Assembly: GCA_036426205.1 (NCBI GenBank)
Contig: WSYH01002467.1
Span: 1 to 64,000 of the forward strand
Source of the DNA: Ascaphus truei
Taxonomy: Eukaryota > Chordata > Amphibia > Anura > Ascaphidae
Direction: 5' to 3'
Length of the DNA: 64,000 bases
The translations under genes were made by a program, and so were the position numbers. Positions within the stretch are counted from its first letter, which is position 1, and each line of letters starts with the position of its first letter. Below are positions 10,855 through 21,410 of the stretch, piece after piece. A model generated the notes under the pieces. The model had not been told where the DNA came from. It saw only the letters and a list, made by a program, of their open reading frames with translations, and did not search any database.

Positions 10855-13242
10855 TGTAGACGAACGTTCACAGAAGGTACAGCAATTGAGCGTTTAATAA
10901 TGTGAAATTAATAATGACGGCGTATTGTGGCCTTTTCTTTTTATCAGGAAAATCCATCCAAACACAAGGGGGGGGGGGGGCAGATAAAGCTTATTTCAAC
11001 TTGGGAGTATTTCTAGTGAAACACTATGCAATTAATTCACATCTCCCTTAGTTAAGCAGGTCTCCCAACCCCCAAACACATACCATGAAAAAGCATATAT
11101 AAGTGTAACGGGTATTCCACCCCACCCAATCTCATATATAGTGTGGGTGAGTAGAACATGTAGTGTTACCGGTGTGGTGCGTATACCTGCAGACTCACAG
11201 GAGATCTGAGCCTCCGCTAGTGAGAGCCTGGGGTGAATCCTCTGGAACGTTTCTTGGTTCAGCGCCTCCACCTATGTAGGATTCTATGGAAATGTAGAAT
11301 GACCCTACATAGGAACCCAATCAGAAACCACACACACAGTGATTATAATAACTAAGGCTTTACTATGAACATAGAGAATATCATAATCATTTACATAACC
11401 TCATAACCTGTGTCCCTCTCACGAGGAGACACTACCCGTGACGTCTCGCAGGACGTTTCCCCAACACTAGGTGATCCCACCCAGTGTCCAGTGAAACCCC
11501 CACACCCAATGTCCCGTACTCCTACGGAGATAGTCAATGGGTGACTGCGCAGTCACTAAAACCTCTAGGCCTGTTGGTGCACATGTGTTGGTATAATACC
11601 TGCCGAGCACTCCGGTGCTCGGGTCTGCAACAGTCTTCTCAAAGGATCAGTCGGTGAGGACTCCTCCAACCGAACTCCTGCACTTGTGGACCGCTAGGGC
11701 GGTCCCCTCGGGAACACAGTCTCTGTGGACCCCAACGTGGGTCCAACCGCTTTCCGGGAACAGCAACCGCCGCTCTTTCCCTATCTATCTAACGGGCAGT
11801 AGCGTGACAGGAACCCTAACCTAGGGACTGTCCCTGATGTACCGCAACCTGAGGTGACTTGGGGAAAACTCCTAGGGCCTGCGGGGTTAATAACCTGCCC
11901 CACTCTCCTAGCTACCCAAGTCCCTAATCCTCCCTATAACTAGCTACTCGCTACTCCTAACAGCCTGCAGCAGACACACAGTTCTCACCGTCCGCCTGCA
12001 GACATTCACACACGCTGCACACACTGCGCCCAGCACATGCAACGTCAACATGCAACACTCATACACAGTAACCTGGAACCCGCAGCAAACACACTGCTCG
12101 CACGCTGTGCCTATTTGCCAGTGCGCACAGCACTACCCGCTGTGGCACTGCCAAACCTGCACCTTACACACACTAAGGGCGACCTCCCTATCTAGGGCCG
12201 TCCCTTTTCAGTTACCCACTAACCTGGTGGGGAGTTGGGGCCTACCTGGAGGGTGTGGGTACCTATCTGGATGCAGGAGCTGCACTCACTCCCTGCATCC
12301 TTCCTTCCCCTTCAGCTCCGCTGCTCCAACTGACTCACGCAGCTCTCTGCCCGCGAAATGTATCCAATTCCCCTCAGACTCTTGGCCCTCATTGGCCACA
12401 CTGTCCCACCTGGTGTGCCTGGCCCTAAGCCTCATGGGAATTGTAGTCCCGAGGCCCTTACTATAACATTGGGGCCGCGTGCACTCCTCCCCTCTGCCTA
12501 CACTAACTCCTAATGGCCGCCGCAACCCTTCCTGAGCTGTCCCTGCTCTCGCGCGACTCTCCTGCGCTTTCCCTGCCCTCACGCAACTGCTCCCTGGCGC
12601 TAGGGTTCTCCCTGCGCATGCGCGACTATTTCGGGCCGCCGGGGACTCACTGCGCATGCGCGACTTGAAGCGCAATGGCGGCGCCCTGCTCTGCGGCCGC
12701 CGGGACCTTAGAGACGCGATCGCGGCCTTAGCAACGGCCCGATCGCGTCCCCGGCAACCGGCCGCAGGCAGGAGAAGCCGCGCTGCTCCCTGCTCCAGCC
12801 CCCACCCTTGGAAGCAGCCGTCGGGTCGTTCGGCACCCACGCTCGAGCTGCTCCAGGGGAGGGGGATCTCAAGGAGCTGCTGGAGACCAGGGTTACACTA
12901 GAAGTCTCTAAATAATGAAAGTCTTATCTGTTAGCTGCTGTAGAGTAAGCTTCTCTGCTCTCCTGGAACCGCACCCGTGCGTGCACAGAAAATATCAGCA
13001 TCCAGGTTTAGAAGTCTTGTTTGGTGTCTTGCAATCAGCTATGCTGGGCAGAGCTCAAGACATGTGCTGTCTCCAAAGGTCAGCTCTCAGTCAGAGCTAA
13101 GGAGTCACTTCCTGTCTCAAAGGCAGGCTTTTGTAAGCAATCTAATCAGGCAGGTGGTGTTTAGTAATTAACTACCAACAGTTAACCCCCACACTGCTAG
13201 ATTAAAGGCACATTCCTGAACAGGGATAAGTCCCCTGTTACA
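10855..13242 (-). repeat. 3' LTR, interrupted by an insertion at 11104-12897
   Basis: The two pieces 10855-11103 and 12898-13242 align to the continuous LTR at 16672-17252. The left piece is indel-rich up to about 11000. The right piece is nearly identical to 16914-17252. Confidence 0.85.
11104..12897. mobile_element. 1.8-kb LTR-like insertion (probably a solo LTR)
   Basis: It starts TGTAACGGG and ends GGGTTACA and interrupts the LTR at a point that is continuous in the partner LTR (16911). Flanks are TAAG and CTAG, which may be a mutated 4-bp duplication. It contains a CpG-rich stretch at 12460-12840. Short blocks such as cagcgcctccacct and accccacccaatctca are shared with the LTRs at 26232, 27477 and 32213, so it is probably a relative of that family. 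No coding region is supported. Confidence 0.65.
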
Positions 13243-13257
13243 TACCTCCCCTGTTTG
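13243..13257 (-). promoter_or_regulatory. Polypurine tract of the LTR element
   Basis: On the minus strand this reads CAAACAGGGGAGGTA immediately before the TGTAAC start of the 3' LTR. It would prime plus-strand DNA synthesis. Confidence 0.7.
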
Positions 13258-13569
13258 TGGGAAGCTCGGGCTTACCACGGCCAAAGCCCATCCTTCCACT
13301 CTCATTCTAGATATCTCTGTGACTTGAATAAGAGTGGATGGAGGAAGAGAACCCTCTGTCCCGCTGGGATTGGAGCCCTTTCTCCAGTTTATTTTTGTCT
13401 CCTCCCGAAGATGCTCGAGATCAGCACTCCTCGGTCGCTCGAGGAGGACTTTTTCCACGTAAAGTCTTTTTATCGCGTGCGCGGTCTTGAGATTTCTATT
13501 GCATCGGGCACTCCTCTTTTTGTAGACAAAGTGTATGGCAACAGTTGTAGAGCAGTTAGGACTAGCCCT

Positions 13570-15802
13570 TAGAGTTTTCTGCTCTTGAAGTGGTCTTTCT
13601 GCAGCTTCTCCACACCACGGAGTCGCCAGTTCAGCTTCTTCAGCTAAGGATTCTTCTGGCTTTGATTCTGCACTCCTACCTCTGGTTGTTGCCTGTTGGG
13701 CAGCTGTAGGTTTGGCTAGTGCTTTCTTTGGTGGCTCAAACTTCGTAATTTTGTTTTGAAGTTGCGTGGAGTCCCCAACTCTCACTGTACCCTTGTCCTT
13801 ACGGGCATTAGTTACTGTGGGATACTGGTGCTTGGGCAGAGCCAATACCTTTTTCCGTATTGGAGGAATCTGTATCAGAGTCTCCTTTATATTCTGGAGC
13901 TCTGTAATTTTTGTTGTCAAGGTTGCCGCTGCGTCTGTTTTCTCCTTGGTGTACTGACTCAAGGGAATGGAACAGTCTCTCTGTCTCTCCAGCTCTTGCT
14001 CCAGTTTCTGAGCCTTCTCACACTCCCTCTCATACAGAGTCACCTGGTATCGAAGCTCCGCTTCCAACGATGCTCTGAAGACATGCAGCGTGGCTTTTAG
14101 CTGCTCATACTGCTCTGTGGGTACGTACTGGGTATTCAGACGTTCCTGCAGCGCTTGTACCTCTTTAGCAGCCTGCAATTTTTCTTCCTGTAGTGTTTGC
14201 TGCTTCTCCTCAGCATACTGGATGTGTGTACGCAGACCTTGCAGTTGGTTCTGCAGTCAGTGCTCTGCGTCAAACTTTTCCTTGACTTCTTCTGTTAACT
14301 AAAAATTTTCTTCTTTCAATTTTAAGTTTTCTCTTTTTAAACTTGAATTTTCTCCTTTTTCAGTCTCTGTATTCTTCAGGGCCTCTTTGCAGTCCTCCTT
14401 CCATTTACGCACATCTGCTTTGAGAATGACAATCTCCTGGCGTGAGACTTCCTTCTCTAGGTTGAGGGTCTGAAGCTCCTTCTGAGAGACTTTGAGATCT
14501 GTTTCAAGATTACCAATAGTTTCTTTAGCAATGTCAGCTCCTCAGTGAGACTGTGTAGTTCCTTTCTGGAAACTTCCAGGTCTGTGCGGCAGCTGTTGGT
14601 CTCATGATGTGAGGCATCCAGTGCACTGCGGAGTGTCTGAACCTCTTTCTGAGATACGTCCACCTCTATCTGGACACTGTTGACCTCCTGTTGTGAGGCA
14701 TTCAGCTCTATGCGAAGAGTGTGAACATCTTGCTGGAAAACTGTCATCTGCTTCAGTGCCTCCTCATACTTCTGCTTTAGTGTAGCCACCATTTTATCAG
14801 ACTGGCTCTGCTTTTCATCCATGGCGGAAATAGTAGCCTTTGCAGTATCTAGCTCAGTCTTGAGATCCTCCAATTCGGTCTTGGCCGCAGAGTAAATTGC
14901 GAGCACAGTCTTCTGTAGCTCAGCATTATTTTTTCTCTCCCTTTCCAATTCTTCACAGAGTAGATCACAGTCATGCCTGGCAGCTTGTAGTGCATCTTCA
15001 GGGCTGGTCAAGGGATCGTCACACACTGGTTCCGGCTCCACTTCCCTGGGATGGTTGGTTGAGGGTTCCTCACTGTTGGCACCGGACAGACACTTCTTTG
15101 GGGTACACGACTTCTGCCTTGGGCCCTCTGGATATTCGGTTACCCGCGGGACGAATTCTCCATTTTCTCTAGGCTGCAGGGCAACTCGGTCCCCCTTTTC
15201 CTCCACAGGATCTGCGGACGTGTCTGTTCCTTCCACGGTAAGTGAAGAACTGCTTTTCTTTTTCTTCCTTTTTGATTTGGATGACACCGTCCCTTCAGGA
15301 ATATTGGGGTCTTCATCTTCATTTGAAATTTTAGCAGCTTCATTATATACGCCAGGCTTTTCTTGCAGCTGCTTTAGCTGACAGAAATATTCGGTGAGCC
15401 ACTGCTCCCGCTCTGTCTCCTGCTGATCATATTCGTCATCAAAGGGAGTGGTCTTTTCTGTTCGTGCCGAGTTCAGGCACCCCCACCATTCTTGGGTGTT
15501 TTGTGGGTGTGACTCAGTTCGGGTTCCCCGTCAGAGATGTCTTCCTCTTTATTGGACTTAAAGGGCCACTCTTCCGTGGGGTAGGGTTCATTACCGGAAC
15601 GCTGCATCTTGTCCTCCATTTTTAGGCTATCAGGTGTAATTTTCTTCCTGACCTCAGGAGGCACTATTGCAGCTGTTGCCACTGTATTTGCTAGAACCCC
15701 CAATTGTGGTAGTCCTACAGATGGGCATATTTTGCTTGTAGAGGTCGTAGCTCTCACAGGCATCTCTGTAGACTTTTCTTTCTTGGGTAATTTTTTTTTC
15801 AA
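13570..15802 (-). pseudogene. Coiled-coil protein gene carried by the LTR element, broken
   Basis: Minus-strand frames make a long discontinuous coding region. An acidic/serine-rich start (15802-15473) shifts frame near 15475. A lysine/serine-rich segment near 15280 follows, then long heptad-type coiled coil (about 15000-14520 and 14430-13900), then a basic Ala/Lys/Gln-rich tail. At 14305 and 14265 the frame has TAG and TGA stops, and there is a frameshift near 14520. The repeated YVPTEQYEQLKATL and CSIPLSQYTKEK style resembles the coiled coils of ankycorbin/UACA-like cytoskeletal proteins, which suggests capture of a host gene. It could instead be a very divergent structural protein of the element. 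Function unknown. Confidence 0.6.
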
Positions 15803-16651
15803 TATCAGCAGTACTGTGCATGCATTTTCTTTTATCAGGTATACAAGATGTGCAGTTGCTAAGTAAAAAGTCTATTTGCTTTACACCATTTACTTGCTAG
15901 GTGCAATGCCTCCACTTCAGCAACAGAATTTGGTTTTCTGCCTGAGTTCAGTAATTTTCAGTCTCATCTTTGGGTATTATGGCATTCATACTTCACACTT
16001 TGGGTGTCTGTTTTGCTCCAAAGATAATAGGCATACTTTTTTACTTGCAGAAAAAAAAACATTCTTTGCAGTGGACTCAACACTCAGCAATTAGCTTTGA
16101 AAAACCTTTTCCTTTATAGGGCAATTTTACACTCAGCATTTGTTTGCTAAAAATACCCCTGCTTCAGCACAGTCTTGTATCAATTTTCACACTTTTCTGC
16201 ATATACTCCATTCACAGCTGGTAGCCCTATGCGGTGGGGCAACCTTTATTTGCAAAATCAGTACCACGCGTGGGTCACCATCTGTATTCACTGCTTCAGC
16301 GAAACTTTTGAAAACAACAAACACCTATCCCTTTTAAGGGCTGACTCACTTCTTGAACCCTGACTATGGCTGGAAGGCAAAATCCCTATTTCAATGACCA
16401 TATTACGCTTTGTGATAGGCAAATAAAGTTTTAGCTGCTTCAGCAGTCTCTCTCCTCTAGGGATTGGGGCAAAGAGTCCATCTGTGGTTTTGAAAGTTTC
16501 AGTGCAGTGTGGTTTCAGTGGTGTGTATCCCTTTAACTCTGATCTCTGCTGCATGAGGTTTTTTTTTTCAGACTGTTTGTAGGCAAAAAGCATAACAAAA
16601 AAAATTTCACATAAAAATCTCCGGACCTTTTTAACTTCAAAGACACCTCTT

Positions 16652-16669
16652 GTCCCACTTCGGACACCA
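16652..16669 (-). promoter_or_regulatory. Primer-binding site of the LTR element, tRNA-Leu-like
   Basis: The minus strand reads TGGTGTCCGAAGTGGGAC, two bases inside the LTR end. By recall it differs at about three of 18 positions from a tRNA-Leu primer-binding site. Assignment to Leu is tentative; the position and TGG start support a primer-binding site. Confidence 0.6.
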
Positions 16670-16671
16670 AA

Positions 16672-17252
16672 TGTAGACGGACGTTCACAGAGGTACACAA
16701 TTGGAGGCTTTTATAAGGTGAAATTATAATAAGGCGTTATTGTGCCTTTTCCTTTTCATCAGGAAATCCATCCAAACACAGGGGGGGGGAACAAAGCTTA
16801 TATTCACTTGGGAGTATTTCTAGTGAAACACTATGCAATTAATTCACATTCTCCCTTAGTTAAGCAGGTCTCCCAACCCCCAAACACATAGCATGAAAAA
16901 GCATATATAAGAAGTCTCTAAATAATGAAAGTCTTATCTGTTAGCTGCTGTAGAGTAAGCTTCTCTGCTCTCCTGGAACCACACCCGTGCGTGCACAGAA
17001 AATATCAGCATCCAGGTTTAGAAGTCTTGTTTGGTGTCTTGCAATCAGCTATGCTGGGCAGAGCTCAAGACATGTGCTGTCTCCAAAGGTCAGCTCTCAG
17101 TCAGAGCTAAGGAGTCACTTCCTGTCTCAAAGGCAGGCTTTTGTAAGCAATGTAATCAGGCAGGTGGTGTTTAGTAATTAACTACCAACAGTTAACCCCC
17201 ACACTGCTACATTAAAGGCACATTACTGAACAGGGATAAGTCCCCTGTGACA
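16672..17252 (-). repeat. 5' LTR, 581 bp
   Basis: Minus-strand ends are TGTCACAGG and CGTCTACA. It is near identical to the two pieces of the 3' LTR where those are clean, so the element is fairly young or the LTRs were homogenised. Confidence 0.85.
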
Positions 17253-17256
17253 GGTA

Positions 17257-17739
17257 CCCACAAACCATACAGTATACTGTTTGTGTGTCACCTTGGCCCT
17301 AGCTGGGGTACCTCCCTTAACCCAGGTTAAATGAATACATATATGTAAAGGTGAGCTTTTCAAAGTCGCTCTGTTGCAAATAGCAGAGCAGCCAGCTTAA
17401 TTTTGGAGCTAGGAAAGGCTGCCTAGCAGAGGCTAAGTGAGACGCGAAGTCAAATTTCTCGTTTTAGAATGTAGCGGTCGCAGCTAAGGTTTTTAGCCGA
17501 AAAGAGGACCAGGAAGCCGGGAGAGATTTTCTGGTCAGGGAAAGCCTTCCAAAGCAGACGCCCTGCACCTATTTGAGCCTAGTTTTTACCCCCAGTAAGT
17601 GTGTATTTCATCTGTATTTTGTGTAATCATTGTGTGTATGCGGGTTTACCCGAATAAACTTAATTTTGTTCTACTACCTTGTTTTGTCGAGTGAAAGTTC
17701 CCGGTATATATTTCTAAAAAGTCCTGGTCTCCCACCACA
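17257..17739. mobile_element. Right part of long-inverted-repeat element, copy 2
   Basis: It continues the element interrupted at 10854 and matches 6235-6721. The end reads GGTCTCCCACCACA. The donor-like GTAAGT is conserved at about 17595. Confidence 0.75.
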
Positions 17740-17852
17740 AGTTAGCATGAGTTATGTTCCCTCTTTGCTTTCTAGTGAGTCCACAAGTCCTATTAGATAT
17801 GACCGAGATGTCCTAATACCACTGTCCTAATCTCTCTTCTGCAGGCAACAAC

Positions 17853-18524
17853 ATGTCTGATTATTGTATCCGGCTGTACAAGGACTCAGACTACGATACA
17901 GTGAGGGACCTCTTTGCAAAGGGTAACATGGAGTGCACCCCTGCGGCCTTCTATCATGCCTTCAGCCTCCCACGCTTTTGGCTTTTCATGCTCGTTGTGT
18001 TCCTAATTCCTCTCTTGACCATTGGATCCATCACTGTCTCCATCCTGGCAGTGACTCTTACTTTAGTCCATATCTGGTTTTGCACCAGGGGTATCATGCT
18101 CCCCTATGTCCAGCGCTGCTTGTCTGATGACATGCGGGACATCCACAAATACTACCTGCAGAGGGATGGTTACTGCTACTGGGTGGCTGAGTTTGCCGGG
18201 GAAGTGGTGGGGATGGTGGCAGCTGAACCCTCATCTCACCCCGGGAGAGAGAAACATGTGGAACTCCGGAGACTGTCAGTGGTCAAGAGTCACAGGGGCA
18301 AAGGGATTGGTAAACTTTTGTGCAGGACAGTCATTGACTTTGCCCGGGAGAAAGGGTACTCGGCGGTGATCTTGGAAACCTCGTCGGCTCAGATTGATGC
18401 TCAGCGGTTGTATGAGAAGATGGGTTTTAGGTGTTTTCGTACCTTTTATGCAAGAGCGCTCACAGCAAAACTCATTGAATTCAATTGCATGATCTATCAA
18501 TACGACATCCCAACAGGCAGATGA
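17853..18524 (+). CDS. NAT8/camello-like N-acetyltransferase, copy 2
   Basis: An intact 223-residue frame about 93 percent identical to copy 1 by eye. It has the same membrane anchor (about residues 40-80) and GNAT domain with SHRGKGIGKLL. Here the residues before SAQIDAQ are LETS, as is usual in the family, so copy 2 looks the more conservative of the two. The ATG follows a TTCTGCAG acceptor (17839-17844) as in copy 1. Substitutions cluster in the luminal/membrane loop (Arg to His, Asp to Gly, Ser to Pro, Ser to Cys) and near the C terminus. The two genes are tandem paralogues in the same orientation, 11 kb apart, with separate LTR-element history. Confidence 0.9.
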   Translation: MSDYCIRLYKDSDYDTVRDLFAKGNMECTPAAFYHAFSLPRFWLFMLVVFLIPLLTIGSITVSILAVTLTLVHIWFCTRGIMLPYVQRCLSDDMRDIHKYYLQRDGYCYWVAEFAGEVVGMVAAEPSSHPGREKHVELRRLSVVKSHRGKGIGKLLCRTVIDFAREKGYSAVILETSSAQIDAQRLYEKMGFRCFRTFYARALTAKLIEFNCMIYQYDIPTGR

Positions 18525-19016
18525 GAGTTTACATCCCAAACCTCTCCCTGTGTGCAGAACGGAGGCCCTACTTTGTAGGTTTTATTGTTATTCTTGATGC
18601 TGTGCTGATCCCTATATACAACCGGTGCAGCCATCATAGCAAAATGTATTGGAGTTGCACCCAATGTGCCCCCTTCCTCTCCTCACTTTTGCACATACAT
18701 TTTGGATTGGTTTGTGAGTACGGGAGTGCCACTGTCTGATAACTATTGGAATTGCAATAATGTTAATCTGCTCAGCCATGCTACACCCTGTCTACCATTT
18801 ATAACATTTGTTTTATGTCAGTGGTATTTTTGTTTTGGACAGACTGGCCTGTAAAAGGGTAATATCATGGATTGAATACGCTATTGTTGTTAGGGCATGA
18901 AACAACTATTTGGGAATGAATACAAGAGTGCTAAGGAGTGAGATATAAAGGGATTCCTTTCACTAATAAATATCTGGCTTTTTTTGCATTAATCTGTCAG
19001 GAGAGAGACTGTGATA

Positions 19017-19022
19017 AATAAA
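19017..19022 (+). terminator. Polyadenylation signal of NAT8-like gene 2
   Basis: AATAAA about 490 bases after the stop codon, at the same relative place as in copy 1 (7999-8004). Confidence 0.5.
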
Positions 19023-19032
19023 CTTATCAGTG

Positions 19033-19616
19033 TCAGTGTATTTGTGTGTATTAAGATGTTACTGAGTGTCCTGTATGTGTATCAAGGTGTTACTGTGTGT
19101 CATGTGTGTGTGAATCAAGGTGTTACTGAGTGTCCTGTGTGGGTGTGGGTGTGTGTCATGGTGTTACTGAGTGCCCTGTGTGTGTATCCAGGTATCACTG
19201 AGTGTCCTGTGTGTGTATCAAAGTGTTACTGAGTGTCCTGTGTTTCAAGGTGGTACTGAGTGTCCTGTGTGTGTATTAAGATGTTACTGAGTGCTGTGTG
19301 AGTATCCAGGTGTTACTGAGTGTCCTGTGTGTGTATCAAGGTGTTACTGAGTGTCCGGTGTATATCCAGGTGTTACTGAATGTCCTGTGTGTGTGTGTCA
19401 TGGTGTTACTGTGTGTCATGTGTGTGAATCAAGGTGTTACTGAGTGTCCTGTGTGGGTGTGTGTGTGTCATGGTGTTACTGAGTGTCCTGTGTGTGTATC
19501 CAGGTGTTACTGAGTGTCCTGTGTGTGTATCGAGGTGTTACTGAGTGTCCTGTGTGTGTATCTAGGTGTTACTGAGTGTCCTGTGTGTGTATCAAGGTGT
19601 TACTGAGTGTCCTGTA
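19033..19616. repeat. 31-bp GT-rich minisatellite, copy 2
   Basis: About 19 units of the same repeat as at 8020-8215. Open frames across it are by-products of the repeat. Confidence 0.9.
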
Positions 19617-20518
19617 TTCAGGGCCGCTGACAAGGAGGGGTTGGAGTGGGGGCAGCTGGTACTCCTGTCCCGGGCCCGGTGAGAAAAGTGACCCGTGATC
19701 CCTGCTGGCAAACCCTGTGAAGGAAATCCCCATTGATTTGAGCTAACAAGTTGGTTTACGACGTCACTTTTGGTGCCAATTGAGGACGGATCGCGGACTA
19801 GAAGGAGGCCAGCCGCTTAACTACATCTATCCTCGGATGATGCAGGACACCCCGAGTTACTAGCCCAGGGGACGAACGCAGCACAAGGAGGAGAACAAAC
19901 AGCTGTCATCACATCGGCTGCAAGTACTGTCCACACTCCAGGCACCAATAGGAGGACTCCAGACCAGCGTGTTCAACACACATCCTCCTCAGCACAGGAC
20001 TCCCGCACGTGAGGATAACACACATCATCCCCAGCACAGGACTCCAGCACGTGAGAATAACACAGGCAACGTGTCGCTGTTTTATTGTTTTATTTTCATT
20101 TCATTGTGTATTGTACTGTGAATTTTTTAATATTGATCTATGCAAACTTTTATTATGTGCACCAGAAGCGCCCCTCTCTTTCTGTTCTTGACATTTCCAC
20201 ATAGGATTGGTAATATTTTTATGGGGCAACACCAAGAGCATATTCTATCTCAACGTTTGGACTCTAGATCACAGCACATAGGATTTCTCTGTGGGATTGG
20301 ACATTTCAGGACATTTTAAATCTAGTATGTCATTTTTAACATAACATTTCTTATTTTGGGTCATACTGGTCCACTATTATATTACAGATAGAGCTTATGT
20401 TGCATTCTCCAATTATTATTATTTTTTATGGTTCATGTCATAAGTTTAGACCATTGGAGTCTAGGGTGTTACATAGGTTTTCATTGTCACCGTTTTATTA
20501 TCGCTTGGTAATACTCAC
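19617..20518. other. Duplicated flank with a two-unit 42-bp repeat and the Harbinger empty site
   Basis: About 19620-19976 matches 36816-37197 (indel-rich). About 19977-20050 holds only two units of the 42-bp repeat that forms the large array at 37198-48735. From 20061 the sequence matches 48731 onward. The trinucleotide TAG at 20265-20267 is the uninterrupted counterpart of the transposon insertion at 48935-48937/59848-59850. Confidence 0.8.
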
Positions 20519-21192
20519 TGACAAAGTTGAGACATTAGGGGGTCTGACGTAACAGCATTAGGATCCAATAAGCCATTTTGTTTGACTATTTTAGTCCGCC
20601 ATCTTGTCTTGTCTTTGTATGTTTTTATGCCATCTTTCTATGTGAAGAAATCTGTGTGAACGAACGTATGAAACAGAGAATGGAATGTTTTCGCTCCTAG
20701 CTGACTTTATTGATCTTTCCTCATCCAATCAGCTCCAAATGAAAGTGTAAACAGGCCAGAAGTTATGAGAAGCCTTGTTAGCAGTCTCAGATTCTTACAG
20801 TGAAACTGTTTCTCATACTAATATGCCAGGTGGCAGAACAGAAACATCCCATTTAACCCCATAATGATTTTTTAGCTTACGTACATTTATCCAGTATTAT
20901 TATGTATTACAAGATTATGTCATTTTAGTTGACGCACACTTACATCATTTGTTATGTATTACAAACTTACATCAGTTTTAGCATTGTTATGTATTACAAA
21001 ATGATGTAATATTTAGTGACACGCAAGCCCCCCCATAAAGGGGTGGAGCTTTAGTTTTTAGGGTATAAATGTATCTCATACCATGTTATCTGGGAGAGAG
21101 CTTTTTGTTTTGAAGCTGTCTCCGCTGTGTGCACCTGAAATAAACTCATTTGATAACTGAACTTTTGTTGTAACATTTTTACAGCTTCAACA
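20519..21192 (+). repeat. 5' LTR of provirus A (tRNA-iMet family), 674 bp
   Basis: It starts TGACAAAG and ends TTCAACA. It contains GGTATAAATG as a TATA box (about 21061-21068) and AATAAA at about 21139-21144. The inner end is two bases before the primer-binding site. Matching LTRs are at 60103-60771, 62239-62912 and (partial) 25929-26231. Confidence 0.85.
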
Positions 21193-21194
21193 GA

Positions 21195-21214
21195 TGGTAG
21201 CAGAGGATGGTTTC
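21195..21214 (+). promoter_or_regulatory. Primer-binding site complementary to initiator tRNA-Met
   Basis: The 20 bases TGGTAGCAGAGGATGGTTTC are the exact complement of the 3' end (with CCA) of vertebrate initiator tRNA-Met as I recall it. Spacing from the LTR is two bases. The same site recurs at 60774-60793 and 62915-62934. Confidence 0.85.
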
Positions 21215-21410
21215 CAATATCTCGGATGCAGAGCACCTGGACAGGCCACTCCTCGGTCACTCAAACCTGAGCACTCATAAGAATCAAAGTAAAAGGCACC
21301 TTTTTGAGGAAAGCCTGAGTTTAAAATTGTTTGAGTGCTGTGTAGAGAGCTGGTCCTTCTCTGAGTGACGGAAACCAGCAGTATCAAGTGAGTTTATTAT
21401 TCTCTGTTCC

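Larger units (their letters stand above)
10855..17252 (-). mobile_element. Complete LTR element, minus strand, with captured coiled-coil gene
   Basis: Two LTRs with TG...CA ends on the minus strand bound the element: 16672-17252 (5') and 10855-13242 (3', split by another insertion). A primer-binding site lies two bases inside the 5' LTR and a purine tract abuts the 3' LTR. The right flank is GGTA and the left flank reads GTGTA, consistent with a 4-bp target duplication plus one noisy base. It sits inside the second copy of the long-inverted-repeat element. No protease, reverse transcriptase or integrase is recognisable, so it is probably non-autonomous. Confidence 0.8.

Noticed and set aside
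12286..12840. 184-residue Arg/Ala-rich minus-strand frame and CpG-rich tract, considered as a gene or CpG-island promoter
   Set aside because: It falls within the 1.8-kb LTR-like insertion and shows only high-GC composition bias; no domain or splice pattern.
16288..16698. 136-residue minus-strand frame next to the LTR element primer-binding site
   Set aside because: It starts inside the LTR and crosses the primer-binding site, so it cannot be a normal gag start; no domain seen.
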